This document shows positions 43,438 to 52,884 of a stretch of 64,000 nt of DNA, one piece after another. The stretch's first letter is position 1, and each line of letters opens with the position of its first letter. This DNA is from Bacillus proteolyticus. Lineage in GTDB: Bacteria; Bacillota; Bacilli; Bacillales; Bacillaceae_G. The DNA lies in contig NZ_MACH01000092.1 of the NCBI RefSeq assembly GCF_001884065.1, positions 124,001 through 188,000 of the forward strand, given 5' to 3'. A program made the translations under genes and the position numbers. The notes below the pieces were generated by a model. That model saw only the letters and a program-made list of their open reading frames with translations. It was not told the DNA's origin and did no database searches.

Positions 43438-43568
43438 ACAATAGGTAAGCTCTTTAAAGTCGGTCCCATCGCTGAATCCGTAAAATGATGAATAACATCA
43501 AAAACCTCAACTTGATGGATATTAGCGAACCGTTTCATAAATGAAATTAAAGTGATAGACGGGATCAC
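43401..43568 (-). other. Open coding-like fragment of unknown origin downstream of pssA
   Basis: Fifty-five open codons from GTG read SITLISFMKRFANIHQVEVF then HHFTDSAMGPTLKSLPIVID before a stop in the palindrome. It looks protein-like but matches no family I know, has no ribosome site and may be a gene tail joined to pssA by deletion. Part of it (43511-43522) also resembles the MITE end, so the reading is uncertain. Confidence 0.3.
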
Positions 43569-43570
43569 AA

Positions 43571-44062
43571 TTAAAGTTTTTTAAACCTAATTGGACTTAC
43601 CATTAAGAGAGCAAGGATTAATGTAATCCATGCATTGCTATATGAAAATAATCCCATTCCAGCTAATGGTAATCCAGCAGCTGGAATAGGTAATCCCTTA
43701 AAATATCCAATGGTTGGTTTTACACTAAATTTAGCTAATCTTAAAGCGCCCATCGTTGGGAAAAGGATAAATGCCAAAGAAGTTAAAATAGATGGTGTTG
43801 CTATCGAATGAAATAAAAGTGCAGGAGCAACTCCGAAACTAACAATATCAGCTAAGGAATCCAATTGTACACCAAACTCACTGTTCACTTTTAATTTTCT
43901 CGCAATTCTTCCATCAAGGAGATCTAAAACAGCTGAAAAGAAAATAAAAATGGAAGCCACTTCCAAATAGTCACTCATATTCATGGTAATTGAAAAAACA
44001 CCGCACAATAAATTTCCAATCGTAAATAAATTGGGTACAGCTTTTACTATTTGATTGAACAA
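43571..44062 (-). CDS. pssA: CDP-diacylglycerol-serine O-phosphatidyltransferase, short
   Basis: A 163-residue membrane enzyme with about five helices. The CDP-alcohol phosphotransferase motif is complete: Asp50-Gly51-x2-Ala54-Arg55-x8-Gly64-x3-Asp68-x3-Asp72. It makes phosphatidylserine from CDP-diacylglycerol and serine, the first step to phosphatidylethanolamine. The start is TTG, with AGGGGGG about 8 bases upstream. The end (LLMVSPIRFKKL) is about a dozen residues shorter than B. subtilis PssA, and foreign-looking sequence follows at once. It may be a second copy; psd is not adjacent. Confidence 0.87.
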   Translation of the reverse strand: MFNQIVKAVPNLFTIGNLLCGVFSITMNMSDYLEVASIFIFFSAVLDLLDGRIARKLKVNSEFGVQLDSLADIVSFGVAPALLFHSIATPSILTSLAFILFPTMGALRLAKFSVKPTIGYFKGLPIPAAGLPLAGMGLFSYSNAWITLILALLMVSPIRFKKL

Positions 44063-44397
44063 GGTTGTCCCCCCTAAGTTGATTAAACTTCACGTTTATG
44101 TAGCATTTTCTATATATTCTTCCGTTATTCTTGAAAATATATGACCACTGTATGCTAAGTAAATTCCGACAAGAGAAAAGTCGATTTCCTGTACGTTATG
44201 TTGGTTTATAAACATGTTTGATCAAAGGTAAGACTACTACTGCTAATTTACCTAATATAAAAAAACGTTTTTGAAAAAAAGAGTAATCAAAACAGGCTCT
44301 AAACATATTTTATAGAATCACTTTTTATAAAATATGTTTGATTATTTTCGGTACGCGTTGTTGAATATTAGCACCCGATAGTTGAAGTGCCGAGCAG

Positions 44398-44610
44398 TCA
44401 AGCATTTTCCTTCGGTTGGTGGATAAGACCAACCACTCCGGTTTTAAATGTATTGTTTTTTATAAGCTTAAGATTGATTTTTTCCGTAATTTCTTTAAAT
44501 AAAGGTAGTCCACTGCCTAAGACTACAGGAAACATATTAATCCGATATTCATCAATCAATTCAGGTAGTTTACAAAATTCTGGTTTTCCGCCAGAAAAGA
44601 TTAGTTAGAT
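44398..44610 (-). pseudogene. Dihydrofolate reductase/RibD C-terminal domain remnant
   Basis: Reading leftward, the frame gives LIFSGGKPEFCKLPELIDEY then RINMFPVVLGSGLPLFKEIT and TFKTGVVGLIHQPK. This is the second half of a YwjB-like RibD_C reductase (the family reads G-G---LIDEY-I---PV-LG-G-PLF). A stop lies just upstream, and the N-terminal half with the NADPH site is missing. The gap 44063-44397 and 44611-44812 show no intact gene; about 44708-44780 could be the tail of a MarR-like regulator (KIRKELLE). Confidence 0.7.
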
Positions 44611-44812
44611 ATCTATTTTGGGATTTAAGTCCTATAAAACAACATCTACACCCTAAAAGTTGCATCATATCTTCATATAGTCATAAAATTAATCTGTAGT
44701 CGAAAATACGTAAAGAGCTGCTAGAATGAATTACTGAGAATACGAAGAATAAAGGAGAGAAGCGGAGTAAAAACTAAAAAAATTAGACAAAGAAAATGGA
44801 GAGATGAACTAA

Positions 44813-47059
44813 ATGTTAAAGATCATCAAACATTTAAAACCATTTGTTGCTTCCATCATTGCAGTTGTATGTCTTTTAACTGTACAGGCAGTATGCGATC
44901 TATCACTGCCAGACTATATGTCTAACATTGTCAATGTAGGGATTCAACAAAAAGGTGTAGAAAATGCAGTACCTGAGGTTATTCGTAAAAGTGAAATGGA
45001 TAAACTTACGCTCTTTATGAATGAAAATGAAAAGAAAAAAGTAGCTGACAACTATGCGCTTTTAGATAAGAACAACCTCTCTCAAAGTGAACTGAAAAAT
45101 GATTTAAAAGATTATCCGCAGCTTGATAAAGAGCCACTTTATAAGCTACATACAGAAGATAAAAAAATAATTAACGAACTTAACGATATCTTTGGGAAAC
45201 CAATGTTAATTACACAAGGAATTGAAAAAGGCGGCTCATCTGCTTTCCCTCCTGCTGCGACAGGCGACAACAAAACACCAGTGAAGCTTCCGCCAAATAC
45301 TGATCCTTTTGCAATCATTGCGAAACTTCCTCAAGATCAAATCAATGCAATGAAAGACAAGGCAAATGAGAAGTTCAAGAATATGCCAGGTAGCATGGTA
45401 ACACAGTCAGCTGTTCCATACATTGAGAATGAGTATAAGAAGATCGGTATCAATACTAATAAACTTCAATCTAATTATATTTTTACTTCCGGCGGGAAAA
45501 TGCTGCTTTTATCCTTAGTAAGTATGGCAGCTACCGTTATCGTGAGTTTACTTGCTGCAAAAGTAGCTGCTGGACTGGGCAGAGACCTTAGAAAGAAAGT
45601 ATTTCGGAAAGTTACAAACTTTTCGAATGCGGAGTTTGATAAGTTTTCCACTGCATCTCTAATCACAAGAAGTACAAATGATATCCAGCAAGTTCAAACA
45701 CTTATGGTTATGATGCTTCGCATTGTATTCTATGCACCGATTTTAGGTATAGGCGGCATTATTAAAGTACTTACTACAGACGTTTCAATGGGATGGATTA
45801 TCGGAGTTGCCGTAATCGCAATTTTAAGCTTAGTCATTGGTTTATTTAGCGTCGCGATTCCTAAGTTTAAGCGTATCCAAAAGTTAGTAGATAAAATTAA
45901 CTTAATCACTCGTGAATCCTTAACAGGTATGCTCGTTATTCGTGCTTTTAATAATCAAAAACATGAAGAAAAGAAATTTGAAAAAGGAAATCAAGATTTA
46001 ACAAAAACAAACTTATTTGTAAGCCGTTTAATGTCATTTATGATGCCAATGATGATGTTTATCATGAATGCCGTTACTGTACTTATTATTTGGGTTGGAT
46101 CACACCAAGTGGATATGGGAAATATGCAAGTTGGTGATTTGATGGCATTTATGCAATATACAATGCAAATCATCATGGCATTCTTAATGATTTCAATGGT
46201 ATCTATTATGGTTCCACGTGCTTCAGTTTCCGCACAACGTATCGCAGAAGTTTTAGATACTGACATTACCATTAGTGATGTAAAAGAGCCGAAAACATTT
46301 GATTCAGACAAGAAAGGTTACGTTGAATTTAAAAATGTTGGCTTTAGATACCCAGGTGCAGAAGAAGATGTGCTCTCCAATATCACCTTTACTGCAAAAC
46401 CTGGTGAAACGACAGCTTTCATCGGAAGTACAGGTAGTGGTAAATCAACATTAATCAACTTAATTCCACGCTTTTACGATGTCACAAGCGGCCAAATATT
46501 AATAGATGGCACGGATATTAGAGAAGTATCTCAGAAGGAATTAAGAGAGAAAATTGGTTATGTACCGCAAAAAGGAGTTCTCTTCTCAGGTACAATCGAG
46601 AGTAATTTGAAATACGGTAAGAAAGAAGCAACTGAAGAAGAACTCGAAAAAGCGGCAGAAATCGCGCAGGCTATGGAGTTTATTAACGCGAAACCTGAAA
46701 ACTTCCGTACAGAAATATCACAAGGTGGTACGAACGTTTCCGGTGGTCAAAAACAAAGACTTTCTATTGCGCGTGCTCTTACGAAAAAATCGGAAATCTT
46801 CATATTCGATGATAGTTTCTCAGCTCTTGACTTTAAGACAGACGCAGCATTGCGCAGAGCTTTAAACAATGAGATTACAGGAAGTACTATTTTACTTATT
46901 GCCCAAAGAATCAGTACAATCATGAATGCCGATAAGATTATTGTACTTGACGAAGGGAAAATAGTTGGAACTGGTACTCATGGAGAGCTTATGGAAAATT
47001 GTGAAGTTTATAAGCAAATTGCTTTATCACAACTTTCAAGAGAGGAGTTGTCATCATGA
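44813..47059 (+). CDS. ABC exporter half-transporter (degenerate ATP-site subunit)
   Basis: A 748-residue membrane-plus-ATPase protein. The first helix (ASIIAVVCLLTVQAVCDLSL) is followed by an unusually long extracytoplasmic insertion (about residues 40-215), then the rest of the transmembrane domain. The nucleotide domain has Walker A FIGSTGSGKSTLINL, signature NVSGGQKQRLSIARAL and Walker B FIFDDSFSALD. Asp replaces the usual catalytic Glu, the mark of the degenerate site in heterodimeric exporters. Its partner starts 4 bases before its end (ATGA overlap). Substrate unknown, probably drugs or peptides. Confidence 0.9.
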   Translation: MLKIIKHLKPFVASIIAVVCLLTVQAVCDLSLPDYMSNIVNVGIQQKGVENAVPEVIRKSEMDKLTLFMNENEKKKVADNYALLDKNNLSQSELKNDLKDYPQLDKEPLYKLHTEDKKIINELNDIFGKPMLITQGIEKGGSSAFPPAATGDNKTPVKLPPNTDPFAIIAKLPQDQINAMKDKANEKFKNMPGSMVTQSAVPYIENEYKKIGINTNKLQSNYIFTSGGKMLLLSLVSMAATVIVSLLAAKVAAGLGRDLRKKVFRKVTNFSNAEFDKFSTASLITRSTNDIQQVQTLMVMMLRIVFYAPILGIGGIIKVLTTDVSMGWIIGVAVIAILSLVIGLFSVAIPKFKRIQKLVDKINLITRESLTGMLVIRAFNNQKHEEKKFEKGNQDLTKTNLFVSRLMSFMMPMMMFIMNAVTVLIIWVGSHQVDMGNMQVGDLMAFMQYTMQIIMAFLMISMVSIMVPRASVSAQRIAEVLDTDITISDVKEPKTFDSDKKGYVEFKNVGFRYPGAEEDVLSNITFTAKPGETTAFIGSTGSGKSTLINLIPRFYDVTSGQILIDGTDIREVSQKELREKIGYVPQKGVLFSGTIESNLKYGKKEATEEELEKAAEIAQAMEFINAKPENFRTEISQGGTNVSGGQKQRLSIARALTKKSEIFIFDDSFSALDFKTDAALRRALNNEITGSTILLIAQRISTIMNADKIIVLDEGKIVGTGTHGELMENCEVYKQIALSQLSREELSS

Positions 47060-48930
47060 GTGATAGAAAAATAGAAAATAGAAAACAAGGCGGCCCTGGT
47101 CCTGGCGGTGGCGGTCATATGGGCGGCGGCATGAGAAAGATTGAGAAAGCAAAAAACTTCAAAGGAACGATGAATAAACTCCTTCAATACTTGAAGCCCT
47201 ATAAATTATCAATCTTAGTCGTTATCCTTTTCGCAATCGGTAGTGCAGCCTTTACAATCGTTGGTCCAAAAATTTTAGGCAATGCGACAACAAAACTTTT
47301 CGAAGGACTCGTAAGCAAAGTATCAGGAGCACCCGGTGCGGCCATTGACTTTACTTATATCGGAAACATTGTCATTTTACTCCTTGGATTATATATACTG
47401 AGCACTGTGTTTGGTATTATCCAGGGATACATTATTTCTGGAGTAGCTCAAAAAGTATCTTATAACTTCAGAAAAGAAATCGATGAAAAAATTAACCGTA
47501 TGCCGCTGAAATACTTTGATAAAACAACGCACGGCGAAGTATTATCGAGAATTACAAATGACGTAGATACGGTGAGCCAAACTTTAAACCAAAGTATGTC
47601 GCAAATCATCACATCCGTTATTACAATCATCGGTGTACTTATCATGATGTTATCAATCAGCTGGCAAATGACATTAGTAGCGATTTTAATATTGCCAGTA
47701 TCGATGATTCTCATCATGGCAGTCGTAAAACGATCACAAAAATACTTCAAATCCCAGCAAGAATATTTAGGACACGTAAACGGTCAGGTCGAAGAAATTT
47801 ATAGTGGTCACAATATCGTGAAAGCCTTTAACAAAGAAGAAGAAGAAGTTAAAAAATTCGAAGAGGTAAATGATACCCTTTACCACTCCGCATGGAAATC
47901 TCAATTTTTATCTGGAATGATGATGCCGATTATGACATTTATCGGTAATATCGGTTACGTCGCTGTATCTATTTTAGGCGGATGGCTTGCGGTAAAGAGA
48001 ACCATCGCAGTTGGAGACATTTTAGCCTTTGTGCAATATGTTAGAAGCTTTACGCAACCAATCGCTCAAGTAGCGCAAATCGCGAACGTACTTCAATCCA
48101 CTGCAGCTGCTGCAGAAAGAGTCTTCGAATTTTTAGAAGAAGAAGAGGAAGTGCCAGAAGCAGAAAATCCAGTGAAGTTGCAAAAAGTTCAAGGAGAAGT
48201 TACCTTCCAAGATGTTCAATTTGGATACAATCCAGATAAGATCATCATCAATAATTTCTCATCTAACATTAAACATGGACAAAAAGTAGCAATCGTCGGA
48301 CCAACCGGAGCTGGTAAAACAACGATTGTAAAACTGTTAATGCGTTTCTATGATATAAACAGCGGTGCAATATGTATCGACGGTCACGATATAAAAGACT
48401 TCACGCGAGAAGACTTGCGCAACATGTTTGGTATGGTACTTCAAGACACTTGGCTATTTAACGGCTCCATCATGGAAAATATACGTTACGGTAGACTCGA
48501 TGCTACAGACTCAGAAGTAATTGAAGCAGCGAAAGCAGCTCACGTTCACAACTTCGTAAAAACATTACCAAATAAATATCAAATGGAACTAAACGAAGAA
48601 GCAAGCAATGTATCCCAAGGACAAAAGCAACTACTCACAATTGCACGTGCCCTTATGGCGGATCCGAAAATATTAATACTCGATGAAGCAACAAGCTCCA
48701 TTGACACTCGTACAGAAGTACTGATTCAAAAAGCGATGGAAAACCTTATGGAAGGTAGAACAAGTTTCATTATCGCCCATAGATTATCAACAATACGTGA
48801 TGCAGATTTAATCCTTGTCATGAAAGACGGGGATATTGTAGAACAAGGTAATCATGAAGAGTTATTAAAAGCTGATGGTTTCTATGCTTCGCTTTATAAT
48901 AGTCAGTTTGAAGGTGCGGATGCTTCTTGA
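47056..48930 (+). CDS. ABC exporter half-transporter (canonical ATP-site subunit)
   Basis: A 624-residue partner of the preceding gene, translationally coupled through ATGA. A Gly-rich start (GGPGPGGGGHMGGGMRKIEK) precedes six membrane helices. The ATPase has Walker A VGPTGAGKTTIVKL, Walker B ILILDEATSSID with the catalytic Glu, and a changed signature, NVSQGQKQLL (SQGQ instead of SGGQ). The normal Glu here and the altered signature complement the partner's motifs, giving one active and one degenerate ATP site. Confidence 0.92.
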   Translation: MSDRKIENRKQGGPGPGGGGHMGGGMRKIEKAKNFKGTMNKLLQYLKPYKLSILVVILFAIGSAAFTIVGPKILGNATTKLFEGLVSKVSGAPGAAIDFTYIGNIVILLLGLYILSTVFGIIQGYIISGVAQKVSYNFRKEIDEKINRMPLKYFDKTTHGEVLSRITNDVDTVSQTLNQSMSQIITSVITIIGVLIMMLSISWQMTLVAILILPVSMILIMAVVKRSQKYFKSQQEYLGHVNGQVEEIYSGHNIVKAFNKEEEEVKKFEEVNDTLYHSAWKSQFLSGMMMPIMTFIGNIGYVAVSILGGWLAVKRTIAVGDILAFVQYVRSFTQPIAQVAQIANVLQSTAAAAERVFEFLEEEEEVPEAENPVKLQKVQGEVTFQDVQFGYNPDKIIINNFSSNIKHGQKVAIVGPTGAGKTTIVKLLMRFYDINSGAICIDGHDIKDFTREDLRNMFGMVLQDTWLFNGSIMENIRYGRLDATDSEVIEAAKAAHVHNFVKTLPNKYQMELNEEASNVSQGQKQLLTIARALMADPKILILDEATSSIDTRTEVLIQKAMENLMEGRTSFIIAHRLSTIRDADLILVMKDGDIVEQGNHEELLKADGFYASLYNSQFEGADAS

Positions 48931-48957
48931 GTTAGCTGAAAGTCCATTTAAATAACT

Positions 48958-48995
48958 AAACCCACGAAGAAAATGCATTTTCTTCGTGGGTTTTT
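48958..48995 (+). terminator. Intrinsic terminator after the ABC exporter operon
   Basis: AAACCCACGAAGAAAATG and CATTTTCTTCGTGGGTTT form a perfect 18-bp dyad followed by T's. Confidence 0.92.
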
Positions 48996-49145
48996 ATCAT
49001 TTTTAAGGTTCTGTTACAAAGTTTTTAAAAGTAATCTAGACATTTGCAAAGCAGAGTGAGGAGCATGATAAATGGAATATTTTAAAGGGAAACCATGATC
49101 CTGACTGTGATCACGATAATCGTCGAGGATGGTAAATTCCTTTCA

Positions 49146-49182
49146 ATGAGTGCGTTTCTTCACGGCACTCGTTTTTTTTTAT
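49146..49182 (+). terminator. Orphan terminator-like hairpin
   Basis: GAGTGC and GCACTC with an 11-base loop are followed by GTTTTTTTTT. No intact gene precedes it. An open fragment just upstream ends DPDCDHDNRRGW (stop at about 49132) and could be a lost gene's tail. The gap 48996-49446 holds no other feature. Confidence 0.55.
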
Positions 49183-49446
49183 TTATGGGTTTTCTGAACT
49201 CTTTATTGATAATATATAAAATACGAAGAATGTAGTTGTTATGGTTGTACAAAAATCTTCACCGTAGCCTCGTAAAGTTTTAGTGTTCTTCTCCTTCTCT
49301 TGTTTTATGACTTTCTCCAAAGATAAGGAGCATTTCTTCCCCATTAATTGTTGCTTAACGGATAGCCTGTTTAATTAAAGGGAATTATCAAAAAGGGTAC
49401 TATAAAACAGAACAAGCCCAAGAAATAGATAAGGAGTGAGCTAGCG

Positions 49447-51165
49447 ATGGACAACATGATTAATACGGGCAACTTTGGTTTACAAAGGGGACCTGCTCAA
49501 AAAACGGTTGGCCAGTATTTGTTCGATTGCCTGAAACTCGAGGGCATTACCGAAATTTTTGGTGTCGCAGGGGACTATAATTTTACACTTCTTGATACTT
49601 TGGAGTGTTATAACGGCATCCGTTTTATAGAAGGACGAAACGAACTAAACTCAGGTTACGCTGCAGATGGCTATGCAAGAATCAAAGGAATATCCGCTCT
49701 TATTACGACATTTGGGGTCGGGGAGCTCAGCGCCTGCAATGCAATAGCGGGAGCCAACAGCGAGCATGTACCAATAATACACATTGTGGGTGCGCCTCCT
49801 GAGAAGGATCAAAAAGAGCATCAACTGATGCATCACACCTTAATGGATGGAAATTTTGACGTTTTTCGCAAAGTGTATGAGCAGATTACGGCATATACCG
49901 CGGTGCTTACGCCGGAAAATGCCAAGATTGAAATTCAGACTGCGATTCGCATTGCTAAGGAAAAGAAAAAGCCGGTATACCTGGTTGTGGCTAATGATTT
50001 AGTGACCAAGCCGATTAAAATTTGGGCAGAGCCAATACCACCACGCCCAACATCCAACTCGAATACCCTCCAGGCTGCAGTGAATCATGTCCGTCCGCTT
50101 TTGGAACGTGCTCACCGACCGGTTATCTTGGTGGATGTGAAAACTATGCGTTTCGGCCTTCAGACAGCAACTCGGCAACTGGCCGATGCAATGAATGTGC
50201 CTGTTGTAACGATGCTGTACGGGAAGGGAGGATTCGATGAGACCCATCCAAATTATATCGGAATGTATCTAGGCTCTTTCGGGAGGGCTGAAGTCCAAAG
50301 TACGGTGGAGAATGCAGATTGTATCATTGCGATTGGCATGGTATGGGCGGACACAAACACCGCAAGTTTTACCGCGAAGCTGAACCCGCTGATAACTGTC
50401 AATATTCAACCAGATATAGTTAAAATCGCTGAGGCGGAATATCCGAATGTTCTTGCAGCCGACATGCTACTTGCCGTTCAGAAGGTAGGTTATACGGGCA
50501 AAGGTTTGACGAAAAAATTGTCACTCCCTTATGAGCAATTCACAACAACTGCCGACGGACCTCTAATGGAGGACGGCTATTATCCGCGTTTTCAGCGCAT
50601 GCTGAAAAATGGGGATATTGTAATCGCCGAGACCGGAACGTTTTATTATGGAATGGGAGAGGTAAGACTGCCGGACAATGTAACATATATTGGACAAGGT
50701 GGATGGCAGTCCATCGGTTACGCAATCCCTTCGGCGTTTGGTGCTATTATGGCCGCGCCGGAACGCCGAGTATTGGTGTTTACAGGTGACGGTGCCCTGC
50801 AGCTAACAGTACAGGAAATCAGTTCTATGCTCTATTACGGCTGCAAGCCCATAATCTTTGTCTTAAACAACGGTGGTTATACGATCGAGAGATATTTAAA
50901 TGTCAAAACAGAGGATCAAAAGTACAACCAAATCCCTCGATGGTCTTACACCAAGCTGGCCGAAGCTTTTGGAGGTAACGCGTTTACCGTTACGGTCCGG
51001 ACCTATGGAGAGGTTGATCAGGCTATAATCCATGCTGAAAAGGAAAGCGCCAAAAGACTCTGTATAATTGAAATGATTGCAGGGAATCCAATGGACGCAC
51101 CTGAATATATGCGACGGATGCGTAGTTATATGGAGAAGCAGGAAAAGCAGCGCAGTCAGAATTAG
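49447..51165 (+). CDS. Thiamine-diphosphate 2-keto acid decarboxylase (indolepyruvate/phenylpyruvate type)
   Basis: A 572-residue ThDP enzyme of the pyruvate/indolepyruvate decarboxylase family. The N-terminal domain has the cofactor-activating Glu66 in IEGRNELNSGYAADGYARIK and the HH pair in HQLMHHTLMDG. The C-terminal domain has the ThDP/Mg motif VFTGDGALQLTVQEISSMLY through LNNGGYTIERYLN. It probably decarboxylates branched or aromatic keto acids to aldehydes. The DNA is visibly richer in G and C than its neighbours, and codons such as CTG, GCC and CGC are frequent. This suggests transfer from a Paenibacillus-like source. GGAG lies 10 bases before ATG. Confidence 0.88.
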   Translation: MDNMINTGNFGLQRGPAQKTVGQYLFDCLKLEGITEIFGVAGDYNFTLLDTLECYNGIRFIEGRNELNSGYAADGYARIKGISALITTFGVGELSACNAIAGANSEHVPIIHIVGAPPEKDQKEHQLMHHTLMDGNFDVFRKVYEQITAYTAVLTPENAKIEIQTAIRIAKEKKKPVYLVVANDLVTKPIKIWAEPIPPRPTSNSNTLQAAVNHVRPLLERAHRPVILVDVKTMRFGLQTATRQLADAMNVPVVTMLYGKGGFDETHPNYIGMYLGSFGRAEVQSTVENADCIIAIGMVWADTNTASFTAKLNPLITVNIQPDIVKIAEAEYPNVLAADMLLAVQKVGYTGKGLTKKLSLPYEQFTTTADGPLMEDGYYPRFQRMLKNGDIVIAETGTFYYGMGEVRLPDNVTYIGQGGWQSIGYAIPSAFGAIMAAPERRVLVFTGDGALQLTVQEISSMLYYGCKPIIFVLNNGGYTIERYLNVKTEDQKYNQIPRWSYTKLAEAFGGNAFTVTVRTYGEVDQAIIHAEKESAKRLCIIEMIAGNPMDAPEYMRRMRSYMEKQEKQRSQN

Positions 51166-51263
51166 TATCCAAGTCCCTAGTCCTTAGTCCCTAATTGAAT
51201 ACTAATCGAACAGTTCTAATCATACTCTTTTAATAAAACGCAATTAAAGGGGTGTAAAGTAAG

Positions 51264-52694
51264 TTGACAAAAGTTAAGGTTAGTTTACGGCCCATCGTTC
51301 ATAACATAAATTTACCAACTGTAATAAAAACAGCCATACTTCCAGGTGAATCGGCTGAAAGACTATTTATTGCAACCCAATTAGGAGAGATTTTTTATAT
51401 AGGAGACGGTGTAATAAAAACATTTTTAAATATTCGTCCGCGAATTATCAAATTAGGCACGTTTGAAGAAGGTGTTTCTAGTAGCGGTTATGATGAACGC
51501 GGATTGCTAGGACTAGCGTTTCATCCGCAATTTAATCATAATGGCTTATTTTATCTTCATTATTCAATGGCTGGGACTCAAGGACCAGGTGCACTTGCAG
51601 AACAATTTAAACCGAACCCTTGTGACCCGAAAACTTTAAACTTAAAGTGGATAAATAGAGATACTCAATATGATCATATTGATACAATTGAAGAATGGAT
51701 TTTACAATCAAACGGTCAACCTCAAAAACGAAGAACGTTACTTAATATAAAACGGCCATTTTTTAATCATAACGGTGTTAATAGTTTAAACTTTTCACCC
51801 GAGACTGGAAAACTTGTTTTTACAAATGGAGATGGTGGATCGGGTTATGATCCATTTAATCTAAGCCAGGATGACTTAGAAATAGCGGGTAAAATAATTG
51901 AAATCGATGTAAGTAAAAATACATTTATAAATAACCCTCCAGTAGTTACGCTCTTTAATGAGTTTCCTTTATCTATACAAGAAACACTTACGGTAATTGC
52001 GAAAGGGGTTCGTAATATAACAGGTATTTCATTCCAAAGGTTTTATAATCAATATATCAAATACATCGGAAATGTCGGGCAGGATATTACAGAGTCTATT
52101 TTTTCGTTTGTGTATTATAAACCCATACCGGTTACCGAACTTGGTCAAACGCATTTAATGAGATCCACACCCAATCAAGATGGATTTATTAATTTTGGTT
52201 GGCGAGGATGGGAAGGAGAATTACCTACTTCTTTTATAAGGCACTGTTCTGAGAATCCTACTTTGGATGAGAGAACAATGGCTTATTATAATGAAACAAT
52301 TCAAACGTCAGTGAGGCGTATTCAGCCTCTAATTAGTTATTTTCATAAAGATTCCAGGGCCGATAAGTTTGGAGGAACTTCACTTACAGGAGTCCAGCCA
52401 TATATGGGAACTGCAATTCAAAATTTAGCTAGTAGTGTCGTGTTTACGGATCTTGCTAAGAAAGAAGAATCTCAATCTCCAGTAAAGGGAGTGTTAGCTT
52501 TTACTAGAGCAGCTACAGATGGGAAACGTAATGATTTTCATGTTATTGAAACCAATTATGATTTTGGTGCTCAAGCAGCTTATTATATGAGTTTGGGAAC
52601 AAACTTAGATCAAACTAGGTTATATTTAGGAGTTTATGGTTCAATGAAAGTAACGGATTTTAACAAAGGTACTATTTTTGAAATTGTTCCTTAA
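51264..52694 (+). CDS. Soluble sugar dehydrogenase-like beta-propeller (PQQ-type fold)
   Basis: A 476-residue protein of the GSDH/sorbosone dehydrogenase (PQQ-type) family. Family features are DERGLLGLAFHPQFNHNGLF, the His in FFNHNGVNSLNFSPETGKLV, FTNGDGGSGYDPFNLSQD and GKIIEIDV. No signal peptide is visible, which is odd for a family that is normally exported. Cofactor is uncertain because no PQQ biosynthesis gene is in view. The start is TTG, with GGGGTG 9 bases upstream. AT content returns to the genome norm after the decarboxylase gene. Confidence 0.78.
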   Translation: MTKVKVSLRPIVHNINLPTVIKTAILPGESAERLFIATQLGEIFYIGDGVIKTFLNIRPRIIKLGTFEEGVSSSGYDERGLLGLAFHPQFNHNGLFYLHYSMAGTQGPGALAEQFKPNPCDPKTLNLKWINRDTQYDHIDTIEEWILQSNGQPQKRRTLLNIKRPFFNHNGVNSLNFSPETGKLVFTNGDGGSGYDPFNLSQDDLEIAGKIIEIDVSKNTFINNPPVVTLFNEFPLSIQETLTVIAKGVRNITGISFQRFYNQYIKYIGNVGQDITESIFSFVYYKPIPVTELGQTHLMRSTPNQDGFINFGWRGWEGELPTSFIRHCSENPTLDERTMAYYNETIQTSVRRIQPLISYFHKDSRADKFGGTSLTGVQPYMGTAIQNLASSVVFTDLAKKEESQSPVKGVLAFTRAATDGKRNDFHVIETNYDFGAQAAYYMSLGTNLDQTRLYLGVYGSMKVTDFNKGTIFEIVP

Positions 52695-52884
52695 TACGAT
52701 ATAAACTTTGAGTCTAAAAATATATGGAATTTATATTTTTTCAAACGCATGATTTAGCGCCTCTTAAAAACCTTCTATGGATAAACATCTATTGTATAGT
52801 GATTCCTAACAAGCAGAAACATAACCATTAAGTATATGAATAAAAATAGAAAGTGATGGATTAGGTCTCTTTAGGGGGAATCTG

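Noticed and set aside
44387..44608. A 73-codon plus-strand frame
   Set aside because: It is the antisense shadow of the RibD/DHFR remnant, whose minus-strand reading is clearly protein-like.
49033..49134. Open fragment ending DPDCDHDNRRGW
   Set aside because: No start, no ribosome site and no recognised family; too short to call even as a pseudogene.
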